Program-made: the position numbers and the translations under genes
Source of the DNA: KK5 sp034043675
GTDB lineage: Bacteria; Pseudomonadota; Gammaproteobacteria; Burkholderiales; Burkholderiaceae_C
Length of the DNA stretch: 64,000 bases
Assembly: GCF_034043675.1 (NCBI RefSeq)
Contig: NZ_JAXCLA010000009.1
Coordinates: forward strand, 310,001 to 374,000
Direction: 5' to 3'
Notes under the pieces: generated by a model
Database searches by the model: none
What the model was told of the DNA's origin: nothing
What the model saw: only the letters and a program-made list of their open reading frames with translations
Shown: piece by piece, positions 1 to 8,657 of the stretch
Layout of the letters: the number at the start of each line of letters is the position of its first letter
Position numbering within the stretch: position 1 is the first letter of the stretch

Positions 1-251
1 CGGTGTTCTTCTGGCGCTGCCGCAAGCAGCCGCCGGGCTGGCAGCGCGATACCTGGCACTTCCTCTATCGCAATCGCCTGGAGGCCCGCCACTGGGCCGT
101 GCTCGAGCAGGACCGCGTGATGCTGGAGGACATGGAACTCGACGCCAACCAGCACGAGAACCTCTACCAGCACGACCTCGGCCTGGTGCGGCTGCGCCGC
201 CTGCTGAAGAGCACCGCGCAGGAACAGATCGACAGCCGCGCGCAGGCCTAG
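1..251 (+). CDS. Rieske ring-hydroxylating oxygenase alpha subunit, C-terminal fragment (cut by window edge)
   Basis: Only the last 82 or so residues are inside the window; the reading frame is open to the left edge and begins at base 3. The segment with RDTWHF, ARHWAVLEQDRVMLEDM and LYQHDLGLVRLRRLL matches the end of the catalytic (SRPBCC/RHO_alpha_C) domain of aromatic ring-hydroxylating dioxygenases, where helices pack near the mononuclear iron site. The Rieske cluster and iron ligands lie outside the window and cannot be checked. The reductase that follows 77 bp downstream fits a two-component oxygenase. The enzyme class is fairly sure, the substrate unknown. Confidence 0.75.
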   Translation, partial: VFFWRCRKQPPGWQRDTWHFLYRNRLEARHWAVLEQDRVMLEDMELDANQHENLYQHDLGLVRLRRLLKSTAQEQIDSRAQA

Positions 252-328
252 CAAGACCTGGCGCCGGCGCTCAGGGGCTCGCCATGTCGAGCCTCGAGGG
301 CGGAGCCATACCCGAAGGAGAGACCCAC

Positions 329-1297
329 ATGTCCTCATCCACGCTGAATGCCCTGGTCCACACGATGCGCTTCGAGGCCGAAGGCATCATCAGCATCGAG
401 CTGCGGCCGGCGACGCCGGAGGTCGAGTTCCCGCCCTTCGAGGCCGGCTCGCATGTGGACCTGCACCTGGCCAACGGCCTGGTGCGCAGCTACTCGCTGT
501 GCAACTCCGCCGCCGATCGCGGGCGCTACGTGATCGGCGTGCTGAACGACCGCAAGAGCCGTGGCGGTTCGCGCTATGTGCACCAGCAGCTGCGCGTGGG
601 CATGACGCTGCCGATCTCGCCGCCGCGCAACAACTTCAGGCTCGAGGAGTCGGCCCCGCACTCGGTGCTGGTGGCTGGCGGCATCGGCGTGACGCCGATG
701 CTGAGCATGCTCAAGCGCTTGAGCGGGCAGGGTCTGTCGGTCGAGATGATCTATTGCGCGCGCAACCGCCGCGAGGCGGCCTTCTGCGACGAGATCGCGG
801 CGATCTGTGCGGAGCGGGGCGTGACATTGGCCTGGCATTTCGACGAGGAAGCCGGCGCGCCGCCGAAGCTGGCCGAGCTGCTGGTGGGCAAGGGCGCGGA
901 CAGCCACTTCTATTGCTGCGGCCCGACACCGATGCTCGACGCCTTCGAGAAGGCCTGCGAGCAGCTCGGTTGCAGCAACGTCCACATCGAGCGCTTTGCT
1001 GCGATCCACGTAGAGGCGCCGGCGGCGGTGCAGAGCTTCGTCGTGCAGTGCGCGAAGAGCGACCGGACGGTCGAAGTCCCGCCGGGCAAATCGATCCTCG
1101 ACAGCCTGATCGACGCGGGCCTGAAGCCCGACCACAGCTGCAAGGAAGGCGTCTGCGGCGCCTGCGAGACCCGGGTGATCGACGGCCTGCCCGACCACCG
1201 CGACGGCGTCCTCTCGAAGAAGGAGAGGGAGGCGGGCAAGACCATGATGATCTGTGTGTCGAGCTGCAAGAGCGAGCGCCTGGTCCTGGATATCTGA
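329..1297 (+). CDS. Phthalate dioxygenase/vanillate demethylase-type reductase (FMN, NADH, 2Fe-2S)
   Basis: This 322-residue protein passes electrons from NAD(P)H through flavin and a plant-type 2Fe-2S centre to a Rieske oxygenase. The order is the phthalate dioxygenase reductase order: an FMN-binding barrel with RSYSLC (about 50-60), a nucleotide-binding domain with GGIGVTPMLSM (about 112-122) and CCGPTPML (about 198-205), then a C-terminal ferredoxin domain with CKEGVCGACETRV and a final Cys in ICVSSC. The ATG at 329 was preferred over the upstream in-frame ATG at 284 because GAAGGAGA precedes it. It sits just behind the oxygenase tail and is presumably its partner. VanB is the best-known relative, but the substrate is not shown. 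Confidence 0.9.
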   Translation: MSSSTLNALVHTMRFEAEGIISIELRPATPEVEFPPFEAGSHVDLHLANGLVRSYSLCNSAADRGRYVIGVLNDRKSRGGSRYVHQQLRVGMTLPISPPRNNFRLEESAPHSVLVAGGIGVTPMLSMLKRLSGQGLSVEMIYCARNRREAAFCDEIAAICAERGVTLAWHFDEEAGAPPKLAELLVGKGADSHFYCCGPTPMLDAFEKACEQLGCSNVHIERFAAIHVEAPAAVQSFVVQCAKSDRTVEVPPGKSILDSLIDAGLKPDHSCKEGVCGACETRVIDGLPDHRDGVLSKKEREAGKTMMICVSSCKSERLVLDI

Positions 1298-1324
1298 CAT
1301 TCAACTCAACCGGTTCGACATTCG

Positions 1325-2407
1325 ATGAAAAAGCGATTCGCCCTGATCCCGCTCGCCCTCGTTGCAGCCCAGGCCGCCACGGCCGCCGACTCCGGCGTCA
1401 CCGTCTTCGGCGTGATGGACAACAACGTCACCTACGAGAAAGCCGGCGACAGGCACATGACCACAGTCGGCAGCAGCGGCAACGTGTTCAGCCGCCTCGG
1501 CTTTCGCGGCACGGAGGATCTGGGCGACGGCATGTCCGCTGGCTTCTGGCTTGAGATGGGCCTGTTCAGCGACAGCGGCACGCTGCTGACCACCAGCACC
1601 AACAACCAGGGCGCACCGGCGGCCGGTACCTTCTCGCGTCGCGCGACGGTGAGCCTGGAAGGCAGCTTCGGTGAGATCCGCCTGGGCCGCGATCACACGC
1701 CGACCTTCTGGAGCACCGCACTGTTCGATCCCTTCGGCACCGGCGGTGGCATCGGTGCCAACCACTTGTACTTCGACTCGCTGGTCAACGGCTTCAAGCC
1801 GACCGGCACGCGTGCGTCGAACAGCGTCGGCTACTTCCTGCCGAGGAACCTGGGCGGCGTCTACGGCCAGCTGATGTTCGCGGTGGGCGAGCTGGGCGCG
1901 GGCACGGCGAACGCTCATGACGGCGACTACAGCGGCGCTCGAATCGGCTGGACGGATGGGAAATTCAACGGAGCCTTGGCCTACGGCGTCACCAAGTACG
2001 CCAGTGGCGACTACATGCAGGCCAACCTGGGCCTGTCCTATGTCTTCGATGCCTCGCTGAACTCACTCAAGCTGATGAGCGAGATCTACAGCGACTCGAT
2101 CGGCGCGCCCGCGGCCGGCGGCACGACGCAGCGCGGTCACGGTGCGCTGATCGGCTTCCAACTGCCGGTCGGCTTCGGCACCGTCAAGGGAGCGTACGCG
2201 CTCTACAAGACCAATGCCGTCAACGATCCGAGCAGCTCGCGCGTGTCGCTGGGCTATGTGTACAACCTGTCCAAGCGGTCTTCCGTCTATGCGACGGCCG
2301 CGCATGTCAGCAACCGGCACGGCTCTACCGCCAGCCTGGGCGGTATCACCGATCCGTTGGCCGGCGCCACCTCCGGCGTGCAGACCGGCATCACCCACGT
2401 GTTCTGA
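1325..2407 (+). CDS. Gram-negative porin (Burkholderia-type trimeric porin)
   Basis: A 360-residue outer-membrane beta-barrel with a signal peptide (MKKRFALIPLALVAAQAATA), mature start near ADSGVTVFG, and repeated alternating beta strands. SRLGFRGTEDLGDG and the aromatic-rich strand EIRLGRDHTP are typical of the general porins of Burkholderiales, and the chain ends in Phe (HVF) as expected for Bam recognition. It lies 27 bp behind the oxygenase reductase and ahead of an MFS permease, so it may help the aromatic substrate cross the outer membrane. Length is normal for the family. Pore specificity cannot be read from the sequence. Confidence 0.88.
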   Translation: MKKRFALIPLALVAAQAATAADSGVTVFGVMDNNVTYEKAGDRHMTTVGSSGNVFSRLGFRGTEDLGDGMSAGFWLEMGLFSDSGTLLTTSTNNQGAPAAGTFSRRATVSLEGSFGEIRLGRDHTPTFWSTALFDPFGTGGGIGANHLYFDSLVNGFKPTGTRASNSVGYFLPRNLGGVYGQLMFAVGELGAGTANAHDGDYSGARIGWTDGKFNGALAYGVTKYASGDYMQANLGLSYVFDASLNSLKLMSEIYSDSIGAPAAGGTTQRGHGALIGFQLPVGFGTVKGAYALYKTNAVNDPSSSRVSLGYVYNLSKRSSVYATAAHVSNRHGSTASLGGITDPLAGATSGVQTGITHVF

Positions 2408-2443
2408 CCACCGCCGGGCCCCGGCCTGACGAGGAGACTTCAA

Positions 2444-3706
2444 ATGCAAGACGGAAAATCCATGCGCTGGCTCGGCGTGATCACGCTGTTCGTGCTGGTC
2501 GCCGTGTCCTACATCGACCGGATCAACATTGCGGTGCTGATCACGGATGCGTCGTTCCTCGAGCACATCGGCCTGGACAAGGCGGACCGCGTCAGCCAGG
2601 GACTGCTCGCCACCGCCTTCATGGTCGGCTACGGCATCTCGTCGATCGTGCTGACGCCCTTCGCCGCGACCGTGCTGGGCGTTCGGCGCAGCCTGATCAT
2701 CGGCCTGCTGTTGTGGGGCGGGGCTACGTTTGCCTCGCCGTACTTCCACAGCTACGGACTGCTGCTGGCCTCGCGCTTCGTGCTGGGCGTCGCCGAAGGA
2801 CCGGTGTTCGCGCTGGCCAGCGCCTACATCAAGGCCTACTTCTCCAGCGAGGAGAACGGCAAGCCGAACTCCTTCGTCAACATGGGCACGGGCCTGGGCC
2901 TGGCGCTGGGCTATCCGCTGGTCGGCTACCTGCTGGCCACGCAGGGCTGGGACAGTTCGTTCTACGCGCTGGGCATCCTCAACATCGTGCTGGGCGTGCC
3001 GCTGGTGCTCGCCTTCGTGAAGATGCCGACCCATGTCAACAACGCCTCGCAAGCCTGGTCCAACGGTGTGTCGGTCGGTCGCATCGTGCGTGGCGCGCTG
3101 CAGACCCGCCACCTGCTGCTGATCACGATCATGACTGCGGCCTTCCTGTCCTACCTCTGGGGCAGCAGCAACTGGCTGCCCAGCTACCTGAAGGTGGCGC
3201 GCGGTTTCTCGCTGCGCGACATGGGCTGGCTGGCCTCGCTGCCGCAGTACGCGACCGTGGTCGCGGTACTGATCGGCGGCTTCGTCATCGACAAGATGCC
3301 GCGCGCCAAGGTGCCGTTGATGTTCGTGTTCTGCAGCATCGGCGTGGGCCTGTCGGTGCTGACAGCAATCCAGGTCGAGGACCGCTACGCCGCCACCTTC
3401 GCGTTGATCGCGGCCAACTTCTTCTGGGGCCTGATGAGCCCGGCCTATCCGAGCATGGCCCAGCACTTCGCCAAGACCGAGCACATCGCCAGCGCCTACG
3501 GGGTGATCAACGGCGTGGGCAGCCTGGTCGCCGGCTTCATGCCGACGATCATGGGCGGCCTGATCGCCGGTGCCGCCACCCCGCGGATGGGCTTCCTGGT
3601 CGGCTTCGGCGCCTTGATCGGCACGCAGGTGGTCGTGCTGGCCTGCGGGCTGAAACTCTACGTCGGCGAGCGACGTGTGATGGCACAGCCACTGCCGGCG
3701 CACTGA
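2444..3706 (+). CDS. MFS transporter, anion:cation symporter-like
   Basis: A 420-residue inner-membrane carrier with about 12 hydrophobic segments. The first helix carries SYIDRINIAV, a signature of the anion:cation symporter family (phthalate, galactonate and glucarate permeases); the loop between helices 2 and 3 has GVRRSLIIGLLLWGG, and FVLGVAEGP follows in helix 4. GAGGAGAC lies 7 bp before the ATG. Position after the porin and oxygenase reductase suggests uptake of the organic acid that the oxygenase attacks. The substrate is inferred from neighbours only. Confidence 0.85.
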   Translation: MQDGKSMRWLGVITLFVLVAVSYIDRINIAVLITDASFLEHIGLDKADRVSQGLLATAFMVGYGISSIVLTPFAATVLGVRRSLIIGLLLWGGATFASPYFHSYGLLLASRFVLGVAEGPVFALASAYIKAYFSSEENGKPNSFVNMGTGLGLALGYPLVGYLLATQGWDSSFYALGILNIVLGVPLVLAFVKMPTHVNNASQAWSNGVSVGRIVRGALQTRHLLLITIMTAAFLSYLWGSSNWLPSYLKVARGFSLRDMGWLASLPQYATVVAVLIGGFVIDKMPRAKVPLMFVFCSIGVGLSVLTAIQVEDRYAATFALIAANFFWGLMSPAYPSMAQHFAKTEHIASAYGVINGVGSLVAGFMPTIMGGLIAGAATPRMGFLVGFGALIGTQVVVLACGLKLYVGERRVMAQPLPAH

Positions 3707-3752
3707 TCGGAACGCGACCCTGTCGCTTCATCCCGACCCGAGGGACGAAACC

Positions 3753-4532
3753 ATGGAAACGCTGGAAATCCGAAGCTGGGCGCATTTCGTCGAGTGCGTG
3801 GATGCGCTCGATGGATGCGCTTTCCGCGGACAGCGCGTTGCCGATTGGCCGCTGGCGAGCTCGCTGTATCGGCGCCTGCTGGCCTATTGCCCCGACAAGG
3901 CCACGTGGCCCGAGCGGGAGGCACGCGCCCTGCGAATCTTCCGGCGCAAGGCCCACATCTACCTCGCGGATCCGCAGGTGCTTGACGATGACCTTCGCTG
4001 CCTGGCCATGATGCAGCACCATGGCGCGCCGACTCGCCTGTTGGACTTCACGAAGTCTCCATTCGTTGCGGCCTTCTTCGCGCTGGAGCGCTCGGATGGG
4101 AATGCCGCCGTCTTCTCGCTCGATACGCCGGCGCTGTGGAAAGCTGCACCGGCCCTCTCACCGGACCTCCGTCGCGATGTCATCGATCCGCGGCGGCCCG
4201 GCAACTTCGCCCGATACTTCGCGATGAATGACCGACCCGTCCTGTGGTGCGGCGAGCCGGCGAGGATGGACAGCCGCTTGGTCGCGCAGTCGGGGCTGTT
4301 CGTCGTTCCCGGCCAGATCCAACAGCCACTGGATCAGATCCTGGCCCACTACGACGCGCCCGTGCCCTTGCTCAAGCGCTTGGTCATCCGCGCAAGCCTG
4401 CGGAACGCATTCATGCGTGAGCTGTATCGGATGAACATCACGGATGCCACTCTGTTCCCCGACCTGGACGGACTGGCGCGTTCGATTGCATTCGAACTGG
4501 AGGTGGTGTGGTCGGGTGGTGTGAGCGACTGA
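3753..4532 (+). CDS. FRG-domain protein
   Basis: A 259-residue protein containing the FRG domain, named for its conserved Phe-Arg-Gly: CAFRGQ is at about residues 22-27, followed by WPLASSLYR, and the second conserved block QHHGAPTRLLDFT with SPFVAAFFAL at about 88-112. FRG proteins are widespread in mobile or accessory DNA and have no agreed biochemical role. No signal peptide or membrane segment is seen. It follows the MFS gene by 46 bp but has no functional link to it and marks the start of an accessory stretch. Family assignment is firm, function unknown. Confidence 0.8.
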   Translation: METLEIRSWAHFVECVDALDGCAFRGQRVADWPLASSLYRRLLAYCPDKATWPEREARALRIFRRKAHIYLADPQVLDDDLRCLAMMQHHGAPTRLLDFTKSPFVAAFFALERSDGNAAVFSLDTPALWKAAPALSPDLRRDVIDPRRPGNFARYFAMNDRPVLWCGEPARMDSRLVAQSGLFVVPGQIQQPLDQILAHYDAPVPLLKRLVIRASLRNAFMRELYRMNITDATLFPDLDGLARSIAFELEVVWSGGVSD

Positions 4533-4545
4533 GACGCGATTCAGG

Positions 4546-4890
4546 TCAGCTTTGACCTGACTTACCGCAGAAGGCGCGGAACAACCTTGCAGTACGAGGA
4601 AATTTTTGCAGTCGCGGAACGTCGGGCCGTTTTTCTGCGAGGCCCGGAGCACCGTAGACCACGGCCGCGGGAAAGGCCGCGGCGCATGGGGTCAGGAACA
4701 AGTGATGCATCTTGTTGGGTGTGACGATCGCGCGCACGACGCCCAAGATGTCGAGCTCGGCGCGCAAACCGTTGTCCAGCGGAATCGGCGAGTGCAACCA
4801 CAAGCTATCCCCGTCGAGTCGAACGACAGTCATGCGTGTCGACACCGACAGCGGACCGACCCTGAAGTTGTGTGTGGCATGCAAAATTCC
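4546..4890 (-). pseudogene. Truncated DUF4336 protein remnant
   Basis: On the minus strand the frame reads FRVGPLSVSTRMTVVRL, then LWLHSPIPLD, LRAELDILGVVRAIVTPNK, HHLFLTPCAAAFPAA and YGAPGLAEKRPDV. This is the ordered N-terminal half of DUF4336 proteins (a metallo-beta-lactamase-like family), which normally have more than 200 residues. After EKRPDV the similarity stops and the frame soon ends, and no credible start or upstream signal is present. I read it as a decayed fragment. The residues that can be seen are clear enough for the family, but the borders are approximate. Confidence 0.6.
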
Positions 4891-5096
4891 GGGAGAGAGT
4901 GCAATCAGACAGTGCGTGAAGCTTCGCTTCGAGTTCAGGGTAAGGCGATGGTCGTGGCTTCTAGCGCACCGGTCTTGAACGATTGCGACACTTGGACGTC
5001 CGCAATTCGAAGCCGCCACCCGACGTTGGAGACAGGATTGTCCGCGCCGTCCGAATGGGAGAATGGACGCATTGCACACGAGATGCGGAGGCACCA

Positions 5097-5654
5097 ATGG
5101 AACTGATTGGCCACTTTCTTCCGAGCTACCAGTTCGCGGAGGAACACAGCCTTTATGTTCCAGCATCTCCAGCGGCTGTTCTTGACGCGGCCAGCAGGCC
5201 GGACGTGGTCGACGATCCGATAGCGCGCCGGTTGATCGCGCTCCGAGAACTGCCGACTCGCTTGATGGGACGGCTGGGATTTGAGTCCACCCTGGCAGGA
5301 CGCTCCGCGTTCGGTGCTGGCGACTTCACGCTTCTGGGTCGCGACGGTGACCGCGAGCTGGCATACGGACTGGCCGGCCGCTTTTGGCGCTCCGACTATG
5401 GCCTGGTCCCATTGATCGACGCCCAAGATTTTGTAGCACTCAATGCTTCGGGATTGGCAAAGCTCGTACTCAATTTCTACGCCCAAGTTGAAGGCAGCGG
5501 CACCCGTGTGACAACGCATACCCGCGTTTGCTGTGGTGACGCTTCAGCCTATCGGCGTTTCCGTGCGTATTGGTTCCTTATCCGGCCAGCCAGTGGACTG
5601 ATTCGGCGACGTTTGCTGATGCGCGTTCGCGAGGCTGCGCTTTTGGCACCATGA
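5097..5654 (+). CDS. Conserved hypothetical protein, SRPBCC-like
   Basis: A 185-residue soluble protein. The start at 5097 follows GCGGAG; an in-frame upstream start at 4983 lacks such a site. LPSYQFAEEHSLYVPASPAAVLDAA at the N terminus and TRVTTHTRVCCGD followed by RRFRAYWFLIRPASGLIRR at the C terminus resemble small SRPBCC-type (polyketide cyclase-like) proteins that bind hydrophobic ligands, with a cationic final helix. It stands alone between two broken genes. Whether it is expressed is open. The SRPBCC reading is inference from motif order, so only the coding call is strong. Confidence 0.6.
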   Translation: MELIGHFLPSYQFAEEHSLYVPASPAAVLDAASRPDVVDDPIARRLIALRELPTRLMGRLGFESTLAGRSAFGAGDFTLLGRDGDRELAYGLAGRFWRSDYGLVPLIDAQDFVALNASGLAKLVLNFYAQVEGSGTRVTTHTRVCCGDASAYRRFRAYWFLIRPASGLIRRRLLMRVREAALLAP

Positions 5655-5679
5655 GCTAGCTGACACGGAGTGCTACCGA

Positions 5680-6503
5680 GTAGACCGTGCCTGCGGCTGC
5701 CGCCCAGCGTGGGTCTCGTCGAGGCTGCCAGGGTCGACTCCAGCGTCATCGGTCAGGGCCCAGCTGCAGCTCAAGCTGAGCATGCGGGTGCCGCAGAGCA
5801 TGAGCATCGTGTTGAGATTAGTCGCAGCGGCTTCCGCGCGGACCTCCAGTGGGGCAATGCCGCAGCGGGCCACCAGCACGTACAGTTCGCTGCGCAGGCG
5901 TGTGTCCGGCGGGGGGGCAGCAGCCACTGTTGCGTGGCCAGATCCTCGAACTTCATTGCCCGGCGGCGCTGCAGCGGATGGGCCGCATCGGCAAGGACGC
6001 GGAGTTCGTCCTCGTACAGCGGCACGGTGGCGACGTCGGCAGGAAGCGGGCTGGGCTGTGGCGCGGATTACGGCGTCCAGCTTGCCATTCTTCAGGTCCG
6101 CCGTCAGGTAGCGCATCAATCGCTCGGTCAGATGCAGCCGGGCGGCCGGCCGGCCGCTCCTGGAGCATCTGGCCCGCCAGTCGCAGCATGTGCTCGGTAT
6201 CGGTCGACGGGCTTTAGCCGATTCGCAGGATCCCCAGTTGACCCGTCTTCATCCGGTGCAGTTCGTTGACGGTGTCGTCGAACTTCATTTGGATGCGCCT
6301 AGCGCGGCGCATGAAGGCCTCGCCCGCGGCCATCGGCAGCACGCCCTTTGGATGTCGCTCGAAGAGTGGAATGCCGGCCAGCACATCTAGCCGCGAGATC
6401 GCGTGGTCAGCGCGGATTGGGTCAACCCCGGGGCCCCCGCCGACCGCCCGACATGCCGATGCTCCGCGATGGCAATCAGGTAGTCGATGTCATTGAGGTT
6501 CAT
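5680..6503 (-). pseudogene. LysR-type regulator pseudogene (frameshifts and stop)
   Basis: The minus strand starts with MNLNDIDYLIAIAEHRHVGRSA and LTQSALT, the usual LysR winged helix, then jumps frame to AISRLDVLAGIPLFERHPKG. It reads through HRMKTGQLGILRIG to an in-frame TAA near 6215, changes frame again around LHLTERLMRYLTADLKNGKLDAVIRAT, and once more to VPLYEDELRVLADAAHPLQRR and DLATQQWLLPP in the ligand-binding domain. At least three frameshifts and one stop are needed to explain this, so the gene is dead. No intact target gene is divergent from it. The end near 5680 is approximate. Confidence 0.75.
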
Positions 6504-6702
6504 GGCGTTGCGGGGAGTCGAATCGCTGAGGAAGCGATCGCGTTTCAAGAACGCACTGGGATCGTGGCCTCGAAGTTACTCAAGGACGGTCCGCATATCC
6601 GTTCTGACGAACTTAAACCGAGGCGATTGACGGCGAACGCCGGGTCTCGGTGCGTTCGGCTCGATGTGCAGACCTTCTTTTGCGGCCCGACAGGCTGTGC
6701 TG

Positions 6703-7698
6703 TCAGATCGCTCGTCGCAAAAACTCTCGTGTCAGTTCAGCGATCTCGCCACTCTTGTCCGCCAGTGCGCAATGGCCGCTATCCATCAGATGGATCTTCG
6801 CATCCGGCAGTACTTCTCGATAACGCAACTGGTTCTCACCGGAGAAGAGGATGTCGTTCTTGCCACTGACGATCAGCGCCGGCGGGTTCTGAGCGGCGAA
6901 GTACTCTTGAGCCGCCTTCAAGGTCGCACCGTTGGTGCGAATGTCATAGAGAAGGTCGAGCGAGGTTTCGGCAGCCTCCGGGCGCTGCAGAAGGGCATGA
7001 TCCGACTGCCACTGTTCAGGGTCTACCAACGATATGTCGCGCACGCCGACTACGTAAAGGTCGCGGACCACCTCGGCGCTCAAGTAGTGGGCGCGTGCCT
7101 TGTCTCGGCTCTGGGAAGTCCCATCCTTCCAGTATGGAACGAGGGGGCCGAACCACGGGCTTTCGCTCAGGAAGAGGGGATTGTTCTGCGCTATCAGGGC
7201 CTTGACGCGCTGAGGCGACTTCAGCATCAGTCGATATCCAACCAGGCCGCCAAAATCTGTCGCATACAGGGAAAACTGTCGGATACCGACCTTGTCCACA
7301 AACTTGTTCATGACGTCGCCGAGCGTGTCGAACGTGACGCCAGCACCGGATCGACTGGGCATGCCGCTGTTGCCGAAACCAGGATAGTCGGGGGCGAAGA
7401 CGTGGTAATCCGTCGAAAGCTCGCGAATCAGATCGCGAAACATCGCCGACGACGAGGGCCAGCCGTGCAGCATCAGCACAACGGGCGCACCGGGCGCGCC
7501 GGCCTCGCGGTAGAAGATGGGAGACCCATCAATATCGATGCTGTGATACCGGGTCGGATGCTCCGGACTGCCACTACGCGAGGTCTTGGTATTGGATGCA
7601 GCGCCTTTGTCTTGAGGTTCGGCGACAGCAATGCTGGTTGCCAGCGCTGCTGCGGAGCCGGTGATGAGCCGGGCAGAGAAGGAACGACGGGTATGCAT
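6703..7698 (-). CDS. Exported alpha/beta hydrolase, epoxide hydrolase/dehalogenase-like
   Basis: A 331-residue protein beginning MHTRRSFSARLITG, a twin-arginine (Tat) type signal ending near VAEPQ. The hydrolase core shows the oxyanion motif LMLHGWPSS, APDYPGFGNS, and a nucleophile elbow YATDFGGLVG in which Asp takes the nucleophile place, as in epoxide hydrolases and haloalkane dehalogenases. DSGHCALADK near the end supplies the catalytic His. The ATG at 7698 was chosen because the Tat signal starts there and AGGAAAA precedes it. It is transcribed divergently from the TetR gene, with two operator copies in between, so TetR control is likely. The substrate is unknown. Confidence 0.85.
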   Translation of the reverse strand: MHTRRSFSARLITGSAAALATSIAVAEPQDKGAASNTKTSRSGSPEHPTRYHSIDIDGSPIFYREAGAPGAPVVLMLHGWPSSSAMFRDLIRELSTDYHVFAPDYPGFGNSGMPSRSGAGVTFDTLGDVMNKFVDKVGIRQFSLYATDFGGLVGYRLMLKSPQRVKALIAQNNPLFLSESPWFGPLVPYWKDGTSQSRDKARAHYLSAEVVRDLYVVGVRDISLVDPEQWQSDHALLQRPEAAETSLDLLYDIRTNGATLKAAQEYFAAQNPPALIVSGKNDILFSGENQLRYREVLPDAKIHLMDSGHCALADKSGEIAELTREFLRRAI

Positions 7699-7847
7699 GT
7701 TCAGAGCTTTTCCTGAAGGAGTTGAGGGCGATGACCTGAGCACATTGGCAGCGAATGTCCAGCCGACGCAATCCGTGGGCGATCGGTGGACTTCCTGGCG
7801 ATCAACGTGGGTCCGCTTGGTCATCGCCGCGACGTGTCGACCCACTG

Positions 7848-7865
7848 GTAAACGATATCGTTTAC
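7848..7865. promoter_or_regulatory. TetR operator copy 1
   Basis: GTAAACGATATCGTTTAC is a perfect 18-bp palindrome in the divergent region between the exported hydrolase and the TetR gene. The same half-sites recur at 7877, 10892 and 10924, which supports a real operator rather than chance. Confidence 0.8.
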
Positions 7866-7876
7866 TACAATCAAAG

Positions 7877-7894
7877 GTAAACGATATCGTCTAC
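7877..7894. promoter_or_regulatory. TetR operator copy 2
   Basis: GTAAACGATATCGTCTAC differs by one base from the perfect palindrome 11 bp upstream. The two sites are centred 29 bp apart, just under three helical turns, which could let two dimers bind on nearly the same face. Confidence 0.75.
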
Positions 7895-8000
7895 ACTGTC
7901 AACACTCAGGCATCGCTCGGATTGCCGGACTGGGTGGAAAGTACAGGTGGATGTGCCAATGGATTGACCTGGTGCATCTGTTTGATCGCAAGGACGTCGA

Positions 8001-8606
8001 ATGGACAATGAGCTGGAGATCGAAGGCAAGAAGTTGGAGATCGTGAAGTACGCCTTTGATCGATTCCTTGAAGGCGGCTTCCATGCGACGAGCATGGAGG
8101 CTGCGGTGGCGGGCAGTGGCATCTCCAAGCGCACGCTCTACAAGTACTTCTCATCGAAGGAAGACTTGATAGAGGCAGTGCTGTGCCTGTATGGCGCGAA
8201 TGTCGTGCACGAGCTTTTCGGCCCGGTTGAGCACATCCTCGACGCGCGAGAGCAGATCATTGAGTTCTTCAACGCTCGCAAGTTCTCCGATCGAATGCTG
8301 ACGCGAGGTTGCCTGGGCATGAATGCCGCGCAGGAGTACGTCGGCAAGAATGAGGACATCGTCAGGCTTGGGATCAAAGCCAGTTCCCGTGGCGAGGAGA
8401 AGTTCCTAGAGTTGTGCAAGCGAGCGGGCTACCCCGAGCCGAGACGCCTGGCGAAGCAACTGAACCTCATTCTCCAGGGGGCATTGGCACTCGCTCACGC
8501 GGCAGACGATGTCGCCCCTTTTCTGCTCGCAAGGGATGCGGCAACGGCGATCCTGGAAAGTGCGGAACGCGCCCAGGCTGCAAGCGCAAAAACTGGGCAC
8601 GTGTGA
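8001..8606 (+). CDS. TetR/AcrR family transcriptional repressor
   Basis: A 201-residue regulator. The N-terminal helix-turn-helix reads FDRFLEGGFHATSMEAAV, then GISKRTLYKYFSSKEDLIEAVL (residues about 17-62), the standard TetR_N pattern. The C-terminal part is helical and would hold the ligand pocket. GCAAGGA precedes the ATG. Two palindromic operators lie upstream in the divergent region, and two more lie upstream of the minus-strand gene at 10829, so it probably represses itself, the hydrolase, and the 10829-8658 operon. The inducer is unknown. The family call is secure; the regulon is inferred from the repeated operator. Confidence 0.9.
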   Translation: MDNELEIEGKKLEIVKYAFDRFLEGGFHATSMEAAVAGSGISKRTLYKYFSSKEDLIEAVLCLYGANVVHELFGPVEHILDAREQIIEFFNARKFSDRMLTRGCLGMNAAQEYVGKNEDIVRLGIKASSRGEEKFLELCKRAGYPEPRRLAKQLNLILQGALALAHAADDVAPFLLARDAATAILESAERAQAASAKTGHV

Positions 8607-8657
8607 TTCAAGGGCTGGACGCGATCCGCGACGGACGCCTCGCAGCCCAGTTCCTCG

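Noticed and set aside
2063..3703. 546-codon minus-strand frame across the porin and MFS genes
   Set aside because: It mirrors two well-supported genes and has no ribosome site or family motifs.
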